From Candidatus Heimdallarchaeota archaeon (GTDB taxonomy: Archaea; Asgardarchaeota; Heimdallarchaeia; Heimdallarchaeales; Kariarchaeaceae), in contig JAAFKL010000215.1 of the NCBI GenBank assembly GCA_021399405.1, positions 1 to 27,335 of the forward strand: 27,335 nucleotides of DNA. The letters are read 5' to 3'. Within the stretch, counting starts at the first letter, position 1; each line of letters starts with the position of its first letter. Shown one piece after another: positions 15,541 to 24,726 of the stretch. The notes under the pieces are model-generated. The model did not search any database and was not told the origin of the DNA. It saw only the letters and a program-made list of their open reading frames with translations. A program made the translations under genes and the position numbers.

Positions 15541-16523
15541 TGATTATGACAAGAATGAGACGATTACGAACTACAAATGCAATTAGGGATTCACTTGCTG
15601 AAGTTAATTTATCCCTTGATAATTTGATACTCCCTCTGTTTATAATAGAGGGTGATGATAAACAACTTGAGATATCTTCAATGCCAAATGTCTACAATTT
15701 GACTGTTGACAAAACAGTAGAATATGTACGGGAACATATTGATTTGGGAATCAAAAATTACATTTTGTTTGGGGTACCTGATGAGAAAGATTTCTATGGA
15801 GATGGGGCTTCCGATCCAAAAGGACCAGTTCCATTAGGGCTAACAAAACTTAAAGAACAATTTGGAAATGAAATTATTCTCTACTCTGATGTATGTTTAT
15901 GTGAGTATACAACACACGGACATTGTGGTATTCCAAATGATAAAAAAGAAATTCAAAACGATCCTGCACTTGAAAAATTAGCCCAAGCCGCTCTTGCATA
16001 TGCTGAAGCGGGAAGTGATTGGGTTGCTCCGAGCAATATGATGGATAATAGAGTAGGCTCAATAAGGGAAAAATTGGATGATAATGGTTTTGGGAATACT
16101 GCAATTCTATCGTATTCAGCTAAATTTGCCAGTGCTTATTATGGTCCTTTTAGGGATGCGGCTGGTAGTAGTCCCGGATTTGGAGATCGGAAATCATATC
16201 AAATTGATTATCGTACAATTAGACAACCTCTTCGTGAGATTGAAATTGACGAGGAACAAGGTGCTGATGCTGTAATGGTAAAACCGGCATTAGCATATCT
16301 TGACATGCTTGTCCGAGCTAGAGAAATTACTGATTTGCCTTTGTATGCTTACAATGTAAGTGGAGAATATTCCATGGTTAAGCTTGCAGCAAAAGCGGGT
16401 CTTTTGGATGAGGAAAAAATCGTTCTTGAAAATTTATTTGCTATGAGAAGAGCAGGAGCAGATGTTATATTGACCTATCATGCTTCAGATATTGCGAGAA
16501 ATAATTGGTTAGGTGGAGTGTAA
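15540..16523 (+). CDS. hemB: Porphobilinogen synthase (delta-aminolevulinic acid dehydratase), zinc type
   Basis: This protein of about 327 aa joins two aminolevulinates to porphobilinogen. The Schiff-base lysines are K195 (SYSAKFASAYYGPFRDA) and K248 (VMVKPALAYLD). The metal site is DVCLCEYTTHGHCG with three cysteines (C119, C121, C129), the zinc-dependent form rather than the Asp-rich magnesium form. The family motif usually read APSDMMDGRV is APSNMMDNRV here, a double replacement by Asn near the active site. The ATG overlaps the hemC-hemD stop (TGATG). A GTG at 15537 and ATGs at 15546 and 15555 are alternative starts, all within a few residues of the usual RLRTT start region. Confidence 0.93.
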   Translation: MIMTRMRRLRTTNAIRDSLAEVNLSLDNLILPLFIIEGDDKQLEISSMPNVYNLTVDKTVEYVREHIDLGIKNYILFGVPDEKDFYGDGASDPKGPVPLGLTKLKEQFGNEIILYSDVCLCEYTTHGHCGIPNDKKEIQNDPALEKLAQAALAYAEAGSDWVAPSNMMDNRVGSIREKLDDNGFGNTAILSYSAKFASAYYGPFRDAAGSSPGFGDRKSYQIDYRTIRQPLREIEIDEEQGADAVMVKPALAYLDMLVRAREITDLPLYAYNVSGEYSMVKLAAKAGLLDEEKIVLENLFAMRRAGADVILTYHASDIARNNWLGGV

Positions 16524-16527
16524 TAAA

Positions 16528-17820
16528 ATGATGTTGGAACTGATAAAATCAAAACTAATTTTTGATAAAGCAAAAGAATTGATGCCGGGTGGTGTATCAT
16601 CACCAGTTCGTGCATTAACATCTGTAGGTGGAAATCCTTTATTTGTAAAAGGAGCTAAGGGTCCATATTTGTGGGACGTAGATGAAAATGAATACATTGA
16701 TTTCTGTATGAGTTTTGGTCCTTTAATCCTTGGTCATGCAAACGATCAAATTATAGATAGCATAATGAAGTCAGTGAGTCAAGGAACTTCATTTGGTACT
16801 TCTACTCCTGGCGAAGTTGAACTCGCTAGAAAAATTACTGACGTTCATCCAGCAATAGACTGGGTTAGATTTGTAAATAGTGGTACAGAAGCTGTAATGA
16901 GTGCAATAAGGTTGGCTCGAGCAGCTACAAATAGGGATTTAATCATAAAATTTGAAGGAGGATATCATGGTCATGCGGATTCTATGCTTGTGAAAGCGGG
17001 AAGTGGTTTAGCTACTTTTGGACTAAGCTCAAGCAAAGGAGTACCTGAGGATACGGCTAAAAATACAATAGTTATCCCCCTGAATGATATTTCTGCTCTT
17101 GATGCGGCATTTACTCAAAATGTAGACATGATCGCTGCAGTTATTATTGAAGGTGTCCCTGCTAATAATGGACTACTCATCCAATCAAAGGAGTACATGC
17201 ACTATATCCAAGAAATTTGTAAAACAAATGGTTCATTATTAATTTTGGATGAAGTAATTACGGGCTTTAGAATTGGTTTAGGTGGTGCAACTGAATATTA
17301 TGATTTATCTCCGGACATCGTTACACTTGGTAAAATTATAGGCGGTGGAATGCCAATTGGTGCCTACGGGGGCAGAAAGGATCTTATGGATCTGATTGCT
17401 CCTTTGGGTCCAGTTTATCAAGCAGGCACATTAAGTGGTAATCCCATTGCAATCGCAGCTGGAAATAAAACTCTCGATTTATTATTTGAAAGTAATTTTT
17501 ACGAGAATTTAGAGGTTAATTCTGAAATCTTTGAATCCGAGTTGTCTGATTTGCTTATTGAGTTTTCAATTGAACATACAATCAAAAGAATCGGTTCAAT
17601 TATTTGGTTAATATTGGATTCTAATAATCATCCAACTAAAGTAGATGAAATCTCAAAAGTTGCGATTGAGAAATATGCAAAATTTCATCAAATAGCTAGA
17701 AACGAAGGAATTTATTTTCCACCAAGTGCTTATGAAGTAGCATTCCTATCAACATCTCACGATTTCAAAGTGATGAAGGAATTTTTAAAACGCATGAGAA
17801 AGGTAGTTGAGCAATTATGA
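16528..17820 (+). CDS. hemL: Glutamate-1-semialdehyde 2,1-aminomutase
   Basis: This PLP enzyme of 430 aa isomerises glutamate-1-semialdehyde to 5-aminolevulinate, completing the C5 route opened by HemA. It has the family start 'AKELMPGGVSSPVRAL', 'FVNSGTEAVMSAIRLAR', 'GGYHGHAD', 'ILDEVITGFR' and the PLP lysine K269 in TLGKIIGGGMPIGAYGG. These distinguish it from ordinary class III aminotransferases. I chose the ATG at 16528, 4 nt after the hemB stop and 9 nt after GGTGGAG; an in-frame GTG at 16513 would overlap hemB. Its own stop overlaps the hemE start (ATGA). Confidence 0.94.
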   Translation: MMLELIKSKLIFDKAKELMPGGVSSPVRALTSVGGNPLFVKGAKGPYLWDVDENEYIDFCMSFGPLILGHANDQIIDSIMKSVSQGTSFGTSTPGEVELARKITDVHPAIDWVRFVNSGTEAVMSAIRLARAATNRDLIIKFEGGYHGHADSMLVKAGSGLATFGLSSSKGVPEDTAKNTIVIPLNDISALDAAFTQNVDMIAAVIIEGVPANNGLLIQSKEYMHYIQEICKTNGSLLILDEVITGFRIGLGGATEYYDLSPDIVTLGKIIGGGMPIGAYGGRKDLMDLIAPLGPVYQAGTLSGNPIAIAAGNKTLDLLFESNFYENLEVNSEIFESELSDLLIEFSIEHTIKRIGSIIWLILDSNNHPTKVDEISKVAIEKYAKFHQIARNEGIYFPPSAYEVAFLSTSHDFKVMKEFLKRMRKVVEQL

Positions 17821-18854
17821 GGAATTCAAAACAACTCTTTCTAGATGCCTTTAATGGTAAATCAAATGGTAATATTCCATTATGGTACATGAGACAAGCA
17901 GGCAGATATTTACCAGAATACCGTGAATTCAGAAAAGGGAAAACATTTGAAGATATGGCCATGACCCCTGAAAATGCTGTTGAGGTTACATTACAACCAA
18001 TAAGGAGATTTGATTTAGATGCTGCTATTATATTTTCAGACATCCTTGTACCCTTGTATGAGATGAATCGAGGTTTGACAATTGTCCCACAAGTTGGTCC
18101 TATTATGGAAAATCCGGTCACCAAGCCATCAGAAGTTAAAGAATTGAAAAGAACTCATCCATCAGAAGACTTTCCATATTTGGAAGAGTCGATAAGGAAA
18201 ACTAGGAAAGAAATACCTGATAAGGCCTTAATTGGGTTTGCTGGGGCTCCTTTTACATTAGCCAGTTACTTGTTGGAAGGTAAATCAACAAAAACAGCTT
18301 TAGTAACCAAAGCGTTCGCTTATAATAATCCCGACGAATTTCATTCATTACTTAGCTTTCTTACAGAAATTGTAATCGATCAATTACAAGTTCAAGTTAA
18401 TGCTGGTGTGGATATGATCCAAGTGTTTGATTCATGGGCTGGTTTTCTGTCACCATCGCAATATGATGATTGGATATTACCACATGTTCAGAAAATTTTC
18501 AAGCATTTCGATAATATTCCAAACATTCTATATGGGCGAGGTACAAGTCACTTGCTACCTATATTTGTCAAATCAGGTGCCAAGGGATTTAGTGTTGATA
18601 CCTCAATTTCTTTGCATCAAGCTAGAAATGTTATTGGAGATAATAAAATACTTCAAGGAAATTTTGATCCTGCCCTTCTGCTTAGTAATCCTTCTAGAGT
18701 TAAAAAAGCAACACTTGACTTATTAGAACAAAATAGAATTCTTGATAATCCAAGATATATTTTTAATTTGGGTCAAGGTATTGACAAAGATTCTAAACTA
18801 GAAAATGTGGAAATGATGGTAAATACTGTCAAATCCTATAATTTGGAGAATTGA
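17817..18854 (+). CDS. hemE: Uroporphyrinogen decarboxylase
   Basis: This 345-aa cofactor-free enzyme removes four acetate carboxyls from uroporphyrinogen III to give coproporphyrinogen III. The hallmark 'PLWYMRQAGRYLPEYR' (residues 21-36, with R26 and R30) and catalytic D75 in FSDILVP are present. So are 'GFAGAPFTLASYLLEG' and 'DSWAGFLSP'. Its presence commits the operon to the classical branch rather than to the siroheme (Ahb) branch used by most archaea that make heme. The ATG overlaps the hemL stop as ATGA. Confidence 0.95.
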   Translation: MRNSKQLFLDAFNGKSNGNIPLWYMRQAGRYLPEYREFRKGKTFEDMAMTPENAVEVTLQPIRRFDLDAAIIFSDILVPLYEMNRGLTIVPQVGPIMENPVTKPSEVKELKRTHPSEDFPYLEESIRKTRKEIPDKALIGFAGAPFTLASYLLEGKSTKTALVTKAFAYNNPDEFHSLLSFLTEIVIDQLQVQVNAGVDMIQVFDSWAGFLSPSQYDDWILPHVQKIFKHFDNIPNILYGRGTSHLLPIFVKSGAKGFSVDTSISLHQARNVIGDNKILQGNFDPALLLSNPSRVKKATLDLLEQNRILDNPRYIFNLGQGIDKDSKLENVEMMVNTVKSYNLEN

Positions 18855-18859
18855 TAAAA

Positions 18860-20230
18860 ATGAGTAATACACAATTATCCTATGATTTAATCAATCGATT
18901 TGATAAACGAGTGCCCAGATATACGAGCTATCCCACTGTACCTAACTGGACAGAAGAATTTGGTCCTAATGATTATATTGCTGAATTAATTTCTCGAAGT
19001 GAATCTGATGACCCATTAAGTATCTACATCCACATCCCGTTTTGTGTTCGTAGATGTCTGTTTTGTGCTTGTACAACAATGGTTACAAGTCGTCCTGAAA
19101 AACCAGAGAAGTATCTTGAGATCTTGAAGTTGGAAATAAAAAGGACTCGTGAATTACTTAATGCACGAAACGACGTTATTCAACTACATTTAGGTGGTGG
19201 AACTCCAACCCACTTATCCCCTTTACAACTGGAGGATTTGTTCAGTTATATTCATGATGAATTTGCTATAAATAGCAATTCTGAGAAATCGATTGAACTT
19301 CATCCCAGTGTCACATCCATCGATCACATGCAGGTCTTGAAAGATTATGGGTTTAATCGAATTTCAGTTGGAGTTCAAGACTTTGATATTGAAGTACAAG
19401 AGAGATTAAACCGATTTCAAACATATGATGAAACAAAAGAAATTTTAGATTTTGCTCGTGAAAATGGTTTTCATGGAGTTAACATGGATTTAATCTATGG
19501 ATTACCATACCAGTCTCCTGAAGGTTTTGATGATACTATCGAAAAAACACTTATAATGAAACCAGACAGGATTGCTCTTTATTCTTACGCACATTTACCT
19601 AATATTGTAAAACATCAAGCGAGTATACCATTGGATGTTATACCTGTTGGTCCCAATAAATTAGATCTGTTTACAATGGCTCGAGAAAAATTCTTGAATT
19701 TTGGTTATGAACAAATTGGTTTTGATCATTTTGCACTCCCAGAGGATGAAATATCTGTCAGTCACCAAAATAAAACATTACGGAGAAATTTCATGGGCTT
19801 TACTACAAAAGCTGGTACAGATATGATTGCTTTCGGGTATTCAGGTATTAGTGAACTTCACACTGCATATGCTCAAAATTCAAAAGATATGAATGAATAT
19901 GAATCGTTAGTTAAAAAATATGGAGTAGCTACTGTGAAAGGTCATAAGATGTCGAATGAAGACATAATGAGGAAAAACGTCATAATGGATTGGTTGTGTC
20001 AAAATGAATTAGATTATACTGATTTATTCGAAAAATATGGGGACAAGGCCAAGAATTTCATACAAATTAGTGAAAATATTTTTCCTGACTTTCAAGATAT
20101 AAATTTCGTTGAAATCACAGACAACGGATGGAAGGCAACACCTACTGGAAAGCTGTTTGCTCGAGTTATTGCATCAAGTTTTGATGAATATTATGATGCT
20201 TCAAAGCATCTATTTTCCAGATCGATATGA
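18860..20230 (+). CDS. hemN: Oxygen-independent coproporphyrinogen III dehydrogenase (radical SAM)
   Basis: This 456-aa radical SAM enzyme converts coproporphyrinogen III to protoporphyrinogen IX without O2. The 'IHIPFCVRRCLFCAC' motif gives C62, C66, C69 and C71, the CxxxCxxCxC form and even the numbering of the true E. coli HemN. HemW-like paralogues lack the last cysteine. Other true-HemN marks are 'RYTSYPT' at the N-terminus, 'LHLGGGTPTHL', 'GVQDF', 'DLIYGLPYQ', 'DHFALPEDE' and 'RRNFMGFTT'. The E. coli 'EVDP' strand reads ELHP here. ATG 18860 has GGAG 12 nt upstream; a TTG at 18851 overlapping the hemE stop is an alternative start. The [4Fe-4S] cluster makes the enzyme oxygen-sensitive, in contrast to HemY downstream. 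Confidence 0.95.
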   Translation: MSNTQLSYDLINRFDKRVPRYTSYPTVPNWTEEFGPNDYIAELISRSESDDPLSIYIHIPFCVRRCLFCACTTMVTSRPEKPEKYLEILKLEIKRTRELLNARNDVIQLHLGGGTPTHLSPLQLEDLFSYIHDEFAINSNSEKSIELHPSVTSIDHMQVLKDYGFNRISVGVQDFDIEVQERLNRFQTYDETKEILDFARENGFHGVNMDLIYGLPYQSPEGFDDTIEKTLIMKPDRIALYSYAHLPNIVKHQASIPLDVIPVGPNKLDLFTMAREKFLNFGYEQIGFDHFALPEDEISVSHQNKTLRRNFMGFTTKAGTDMIAFGYSGISELHTAYAQNSKDMNEYESLVKKYGVATVKGHKMSNEDIMRKNVIMDWLCQNELDYTDLFEKYGDKAKNFIQISENIFPDFQDINFVEITDNGWKATPTGKLFARVIASSFDEYYDASKHLFSRSI

Positions 20231-20242
20231 AGTGAAATAATT

Positions 20243-21640
20243 ATGATCGATGACAAAATATACAAAACAATAATTGTCGGTGCTGGGATTTCAGGGCTAA
20301 CAATTGCCAATGAACTATTAGCATCAGGATACTCAAAAGAAGATATTTTGATATTAGAATCAGCAGATAGGATTGGTGGGTTAATAAGGAGCAGGACCAA
20401 GAATGGATATCATAGTGAAGCTGGTCCAGAAGGTCTTAGAGGTAACCAGAAAAATTCGTACAAAGTTTTTGAATTAGCAAATCAGAATATTGTTGAAGTT
20501 TCCGATGAATCAAAAATTCGATATTTAGTTCACAAAGGTAAATTGAAAAAAGTTCCTAGTGGTCCAATTAGTGCTATTACCAGCCCATTAATTCCCTTTT
20601 TCGGGAAACTTAGATTATTCAAAGAACCTTTTGTAAAATCCCATGATGAGAATGAAACCATAGAAAAATTCATGGAAAGAAGGTTAGGTAAAGGAATATT
20701 ACCCATAATTGATGCATTTGTTTCAGGAATACATGGTGGAGATTCTACCAAACTTAGCATTGAACATGCTTTCACTGCACTAAAAGAATTTGAAAGGGAT
20801 CGAGGGTCAATTATACGTGGTGCCCTTGCCTCTCGAAAACGCAAAAAAGAAATTGACAAGGAGAAAGGGATTGAGAAAAAATCCAAAACCAAACCTCCAT
20901 TTCTTATTACATCAGAAACTGGTATGATCGGTTTAGTTGAAGGTTTAGCAAAAAATGTTAATATCCAATATTCCTCTCCAGTTACCGATATACTTTCTGA
21001 TGGTGATGATTATTTGATCAAAACAGTGAATAATGAATATCGCACACCGAAAATCATACTCGCTTCAGGTGTTAACAGTGTTCAAAAAATAAATGTCAAT
21101 GGAGAGACTGCACCTTCTAAAACCCTCGAATCTTATGTGTCAATTGTTTCGCTGGGATTTGATGAATCTGCATTTGAAAAACCCATTAAGGGGTATGGCT
21201 TTCTTTCTCCTTCAACAGAAAATATTTTCATAATGGGCGGATTATTCACCTCTAGATTATTCCCAGACCATTCACCTGATGGTAAAGTCCTTCTTCGATG
21301 TTTTGTGGGTGGTACTCGGAATCCACAAAATGCTTCCTTACCCGATGAAGAACTTGTAACCAATGTTTTATCAGATCTTAACAATTTGGTAAAAGTTAGT
21401 GGTAATCCTGAGTTTATCGATATTTGGAGAAATGATCAAAAAGGGATACCCCAGATGCTGATGGGGCATGAAAAATATCTAGATTGGAAGTATGAGCTTG
21501 AAAGAAAATACAATGGTTTACACTTGATGGGTGTAGGGTGGCATAATATTAGTTGTGCAGGTCTAATAAATGAGGCAGTTGAACTCGTAGAAAGGTTCTC
21601 TCATGAAAATGAACCATTGCAACAAATCGTTAATAGTTGA
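20243..21640 (+). CDS. hemY: FAD-dependent protoporphyrinogen/coproporphyrinogen oxidase (PPOX family)
   Basis: This 465-aa flavoprotein removes six electrons from protoporphyrinogen IX. The FAD dinucleotide-binding loop is 'IIVGAGISGLTIA' (G13-G18), followed by 'LILESADRIGGLIRS' and the PPOX-typical 'SEAGPEGLRGN'. The C-terminal FAD motif is 'LHLMGVGWHNISCAGLINEA'. A Lys-rich insertion around residues 195-215 precedes 'ETGMIGLVEGL'. The family includes O2-using HemY and coproporphyrinogen oxidase CgoX. Since HemN acts just before it, the protoporphyrinogen role is more likely. The usual electron acceptor is O2; another acceptor cannot be excluded. It is the last gene of the operon, 12 nt after hemN, and 32 nt from the convergent rad50 end. 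Confidence 0.88.
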   Translation: MIDDKIYKTIIVGAGISGLTIANELLASGYSKEDILILESADRIGGLIRSRTKNGYHSEAGPEGLRGNQKNSYKVFELANQNIVEVSDESKIRYLVHKGKLKKVPSGPISAITSPLIPFFGKLRLFKEPFVKSHDENETIEKFMERRLGKGILPIIDAFVSGIHGGDSTKLSIEHAFTALKEFERDRGSIIRGALASRKRKKEIDKEKGIEKKSKTKPPFLITSETGMIGLVEGLAKNVNIQYSSPVTDILSDGDDYLIKTVNNEYRTPKIILASGVNSVQKINVNGETAPSKTLESYVSIVSLGFDESAFEKPIKGYGFLSPSTENIFIMGGLFTSRLFPDHSPDGKVLLRCFVGGTRNPQNASLPDEELVTNVLSDLNNLVKVSGNPEFIDIWRNDQKGIPQMLMGHEKYLDWKYELERKYNGLHLMGVGWHNISCAGLINEAVELVERFSHENEPLQQIVNS

Positions 21641-21672
21641 AATATCTTCTAACTTATTATAGTAATTTCCGT

Positions 21673-24600
21673 CTAATTAATTCTATCTATTATTTGACCC
21701 TCTTTGATCTGTAACTGAGCACCTGGTAGATTATTTGTTATTTTGGGGATATGGGATATAACCAGAACCCTTTCAAATCTATCTTGAAGCGATTTGAACA
21801 CATCAATAACGCCTTCTTGACCATCTTCATCTAGGGCACCAAATCCGCCTTCATCAATAATTAAAGTATCCAATTCATTGCCCCTAAATTCTGCTAATAC
21901 TTTTGATAGTGCTAATCTGAAAGCGAAGCCTATTCTCACTTTTTGACCCCCTGAGAAGAAACTTGGTCTTTCTTCCCCTTGAGGAGTTTGTATTGTAATG
22001 CTGAAATCTTCATTGAGAGTTATACCTTCCAATTGAATATTTCCTAAAAGACTCAAAATATCAATTGTAGCAACATTAATCTGATATCTTAATCTACCAA
22101 GAATTCGGCCACCTATTTGTTGGAAAATTTTTTCCAAATGTTTGTAAGTATCTTGATCCTCCCTCTTATCTTTAATTTTAAGCTCAAATTTGTTAATTTC
22201 CTCCTCAAGAATTTCTTGGGTGGTAATTACTTGTAAGTGTTGAGTTAATTCACTTTCATCCTTTTGTTTTTGCTTGATTGAAGCCTCGTATAATTCTTCT
22301 ATTTTTTCCAATTCGATTTGAGAATGTACAACTCGTTTATCGATTTCAAGATATTTCTCATCTTCAGTTTGTATCAAATTCGAGTTAATCTCTTTCTTCA
22401 AATCTGCATAATGTGATTTATTCCCTCTTAATTCGCCCAGCAATCCATGCTTCGATTTTTCTGCCTCTTGAATTTCTGACATGCTTTTCTTCACTGATTC
22501 TGGATCTAGATCAATAAGAGAGGTCATAAGATTAGATTCTGCCTCTAATTCAACTTTTAATTCTTTTATTTCTTTTTCAGTATCTAATAATTCAATTCTC
22601 TGCTCTGCAGAATATTTCTCTTCTGTTAATTCTAGCTCTAGATTCTCTATCACTTCTTTATTTCGGAATATTAAGTTGGAACTATCTGTAATTTTAGATT
22701 CTATGCTTTCAATTTTCAAAATCTGAACAATCAGATTATTGAGTGTTACTCTTTTTTTAATTAAATCATTTTTTTCATTTTCTAGTTTAGCTAATTTTTC
22801 TTCATCAACAAAAATATCCGATATTTGGTGTTCTATATCTAAAATATCTGCATTGAGTTCTGGATACAGTTCTTTTATTCCACCGGCATTTTCAAATTCT
22901 TGTAATTCTTTTATATATTGCTTTATCTTATTTAACTGGTCAAGACTGGCAGAAATACCGTCACTAACCTTGCGTGAGTCTTCAATGATTGAAAAAACAT
23001 CACTTTCTTCATCTGTTAGTGAATCAAGTTTCAATTTCTCCTCATTTATCTCTTTTTCCAGTAATTGAGTAGTGTTGAGTGTATTGCTATTCTCCTTTTG
23101 AATTGATTTCTTTCTAATTTCAAGATCTGAAACAATTTCATCTACATGATTTGATGAAATGGATTGTTTACAAGTGGGACATGTGGCATGGTCATGAATG
23201 CCTGATATATCTTTAATTTTAATTTCTAGATCCGCTAGGTTTTTTTCTTTTGTTAAAATTGAATTTTTTAGAACTTGGAGCGTGGTATTATTACTAACTA
23301 TATCTCCCCTTACCGTTTTAAGCTTCAATTTAAGGGATTTCAAAGTTACGTCATAATCTTCCAAATTCGATTTTGCTTGAACTTTCTTATCATAATCATT
23401 TTGATAATCAGTTAATTTGTCAATTTCTTTTTGTTTTATTGATTGTTGATCCCGAAATGCTTGAATTTTAATATCTTTCTCATTTTGCTTTTGACCTAAT
23501 TTGTTATCTAGCTCCAATTTCAGTGCTTTGTTTGCTTGATGATCTGCTAGCTCGGCTAAGATTTTATTTTCATTTTTGAGGGCATTTTCAATTATTGGTT
23601 TATCAGCTTCTAAAATTCTTAAGGCATTCAATTCTTCTGCCAATTCACTTTTCTCTGATTCTAGCTTCTCGATTTCATCGCTTTTTGCGATTATCTCTTT
23701 CTTCATGTTTTTTTCATGATTATGTATTTGCTGTAATACACTGTTTTTGAGCTTATCAAGGTTTGAAACCTGTCTTTTTATAATTGTTAATTCTTCGATT
23801 TGTTTTTCAATTTTTTGTATATTGCCTAAAGTTTCTGTTATCTGATCTTTATTTTCAATTACTTTGTCTAATTCAGATATGATCCCCTCATTCTGTCTAA
23901 TTTGGGCTTCAATTTGGTTTAGGTTTTTCTGATCTTGAACTATGTCATCTTTAATATTTTTCAGTTCAGTTTCAATCGATTTCATCTCTTGCAATTCAGT
24001 GTTTTTATTCGATCTTTTTGATTTAATATCAAATTCATTTTGTTCAGAAAGTAGCTTATTGTTCTCTAATTTAAGCTTCACACTCTGCAATTCAACTTTA
24101 TCTAGAAGACGACTTTTTTTATCATCGATAAGTTTGTCTTCGGCAGCTAAATCGCCGAGAATTTCTTTTCCTTTTTCCCTTGAAATAACGGCCATCTCTT
24201 GAAAATCTTTTATGCCAAATAGTCGTTCTAAATAATCTTTCCTCTCAGCTTTTCTTAGATTCAAGGCTTTTGTCATTTCATCTTGCATAATCAATGTGGT
24301 GTTTGTAAAGTCCTTGTACGACCATAAATTATCCCGGATCCATTGATCTGCTTTTGTTTTAGGTGCATCTTTTGGATGGATGATTTTGTTATTTTTCTTA
24401 ATTTGGACAGACTCTCGACTGTTCGATTTACGAATTTCTCTAATTCTTTCGATGACAAAATTATCTGTTTTATTTGTAAACTCAACTCGTACTGTTGCTT
24501 TAGTTTTTCCTCGTTTAACTATATCGTCGACACTTATTTTAGTATCTAGAGGATCATCCATTGCTTTTATTTTACCAAATAAAGCATAAGTCAATGCATC

Positions 24601-24726
24601 ACAAGCTAATGTGCTTTTTCCAGAACTATTTTTTCCTCTCAGAATCCAGAAAGAACTGGATTCGAGATCTAAAGTCTCTTTATCATAATTTTTAAAATTC
24701 CTGAGAAAGACTTTCTTTAAATTCAT
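21673..24726 (-). CDS. rad50: DNA double-strand-break repair ATPase Rad50/SbcC type
   Basis: This 1017-aa SMC-like ATPase partners with Mre11 to tether and process DNA ends. The N-terminal lobe has Walker A GKNSSGKST (residues 31-39). Residues ~180-870 are a long coiled coil broken at the apex by the zinc hook CPTC (C516, C519), which dimerises two molecules. The C-terminal lobe has the ABC signature SGGQ (925-928) and Walker B LIIDEG (955-960), followed by GFGALDED and the switch histidine in VLVISHI. The Walker B tail 'IDEGGFGALD' is closer to bacterial SbcC than to the 'LDEPT' form of archaeal and eukaryotic Rad50. The ATG overlaps the mre11 stop (ATGA on the minus strand). Confidence 0.93.
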   Translation of the reverse strand: MNLKKVFLRNFKNYDKETLDLESSSFWILRGKNSSGKSTLACDALTYALFGKIKAMDDPLDTKISVDDIVKRGKTKATVRVEFTNKTDNFVIERIREIRKSNSRESVQIKKNNKIIHPKDAPKTKADQWIRDNLWSYKDFTNTTLIMQDEMTKALNLRKAERKDYLERLFGIKDFQEMAVISREKGKEILGDLAAEDKLIDDKKSRLLDKVELQSVKLKLENNKLLSEQNEFDIKSKRSNKNTELQEMKSIETELKNIKDDIVQDQKNLNQIEAQIRQNEGIISELDKVIENKDQITETLGNIQKIEKQIEELTIIKRQVSNLDKLKNSVLQQIHNHEKNMKKEIIAKSDEIEKLESEKSELAEELNALRILEADKPIIENALKNENKILAELADHQANKALKLELDNKLGQKQNEKDIKIQAFRDQQSIKQKEIDKLTDYQNDYDKKVQAKSNLEDYDVTLKSLKLKLKTVRGDIVSNNTTLQVLKNSILTKEKNLADLEIKIKDISGIHDHATCPTCKQSISSNHVDEIVSDLEIRKKSIQKENSNTLNTTQLLEKEINEEKLKLDSLTDEESDVFSIIEDSRKVSDGISASLDQLNKIKQYIKELQEFENAGGIKELYPELNADILDIEHQISDIFVDEEKLAKLENEKNDLIKKRVTLNNLIVQILKIESIESKITDSSNLIFRNKEVIENLELELTEEKYSAEQRIELLDTEKEIKELKVELEAESNLMTSLIDLDPESVKKSMSEIQEAEKSKHGLLGELRGNKSHYADLKKEINSNLIQTEDEKYLEIDKRVVHSQIELEKIEELYEASIKQKQKDESELTQHLQVITTQEILEEEINKFELKIKDKREDQDTYKHLEKIFQQIGGRILGRLRYQINVATIDILSLLGNIQLEGITLNEDFSITIQTPQGEERPSFFSGGQKVRIGFAFRLALSKVLAEFRGNELDTLIIDEGGFGALDEDGQEGVIDVFKSLQDRFERVLVISHIPKITNNLPGAQLQIKEGQIIDRIN

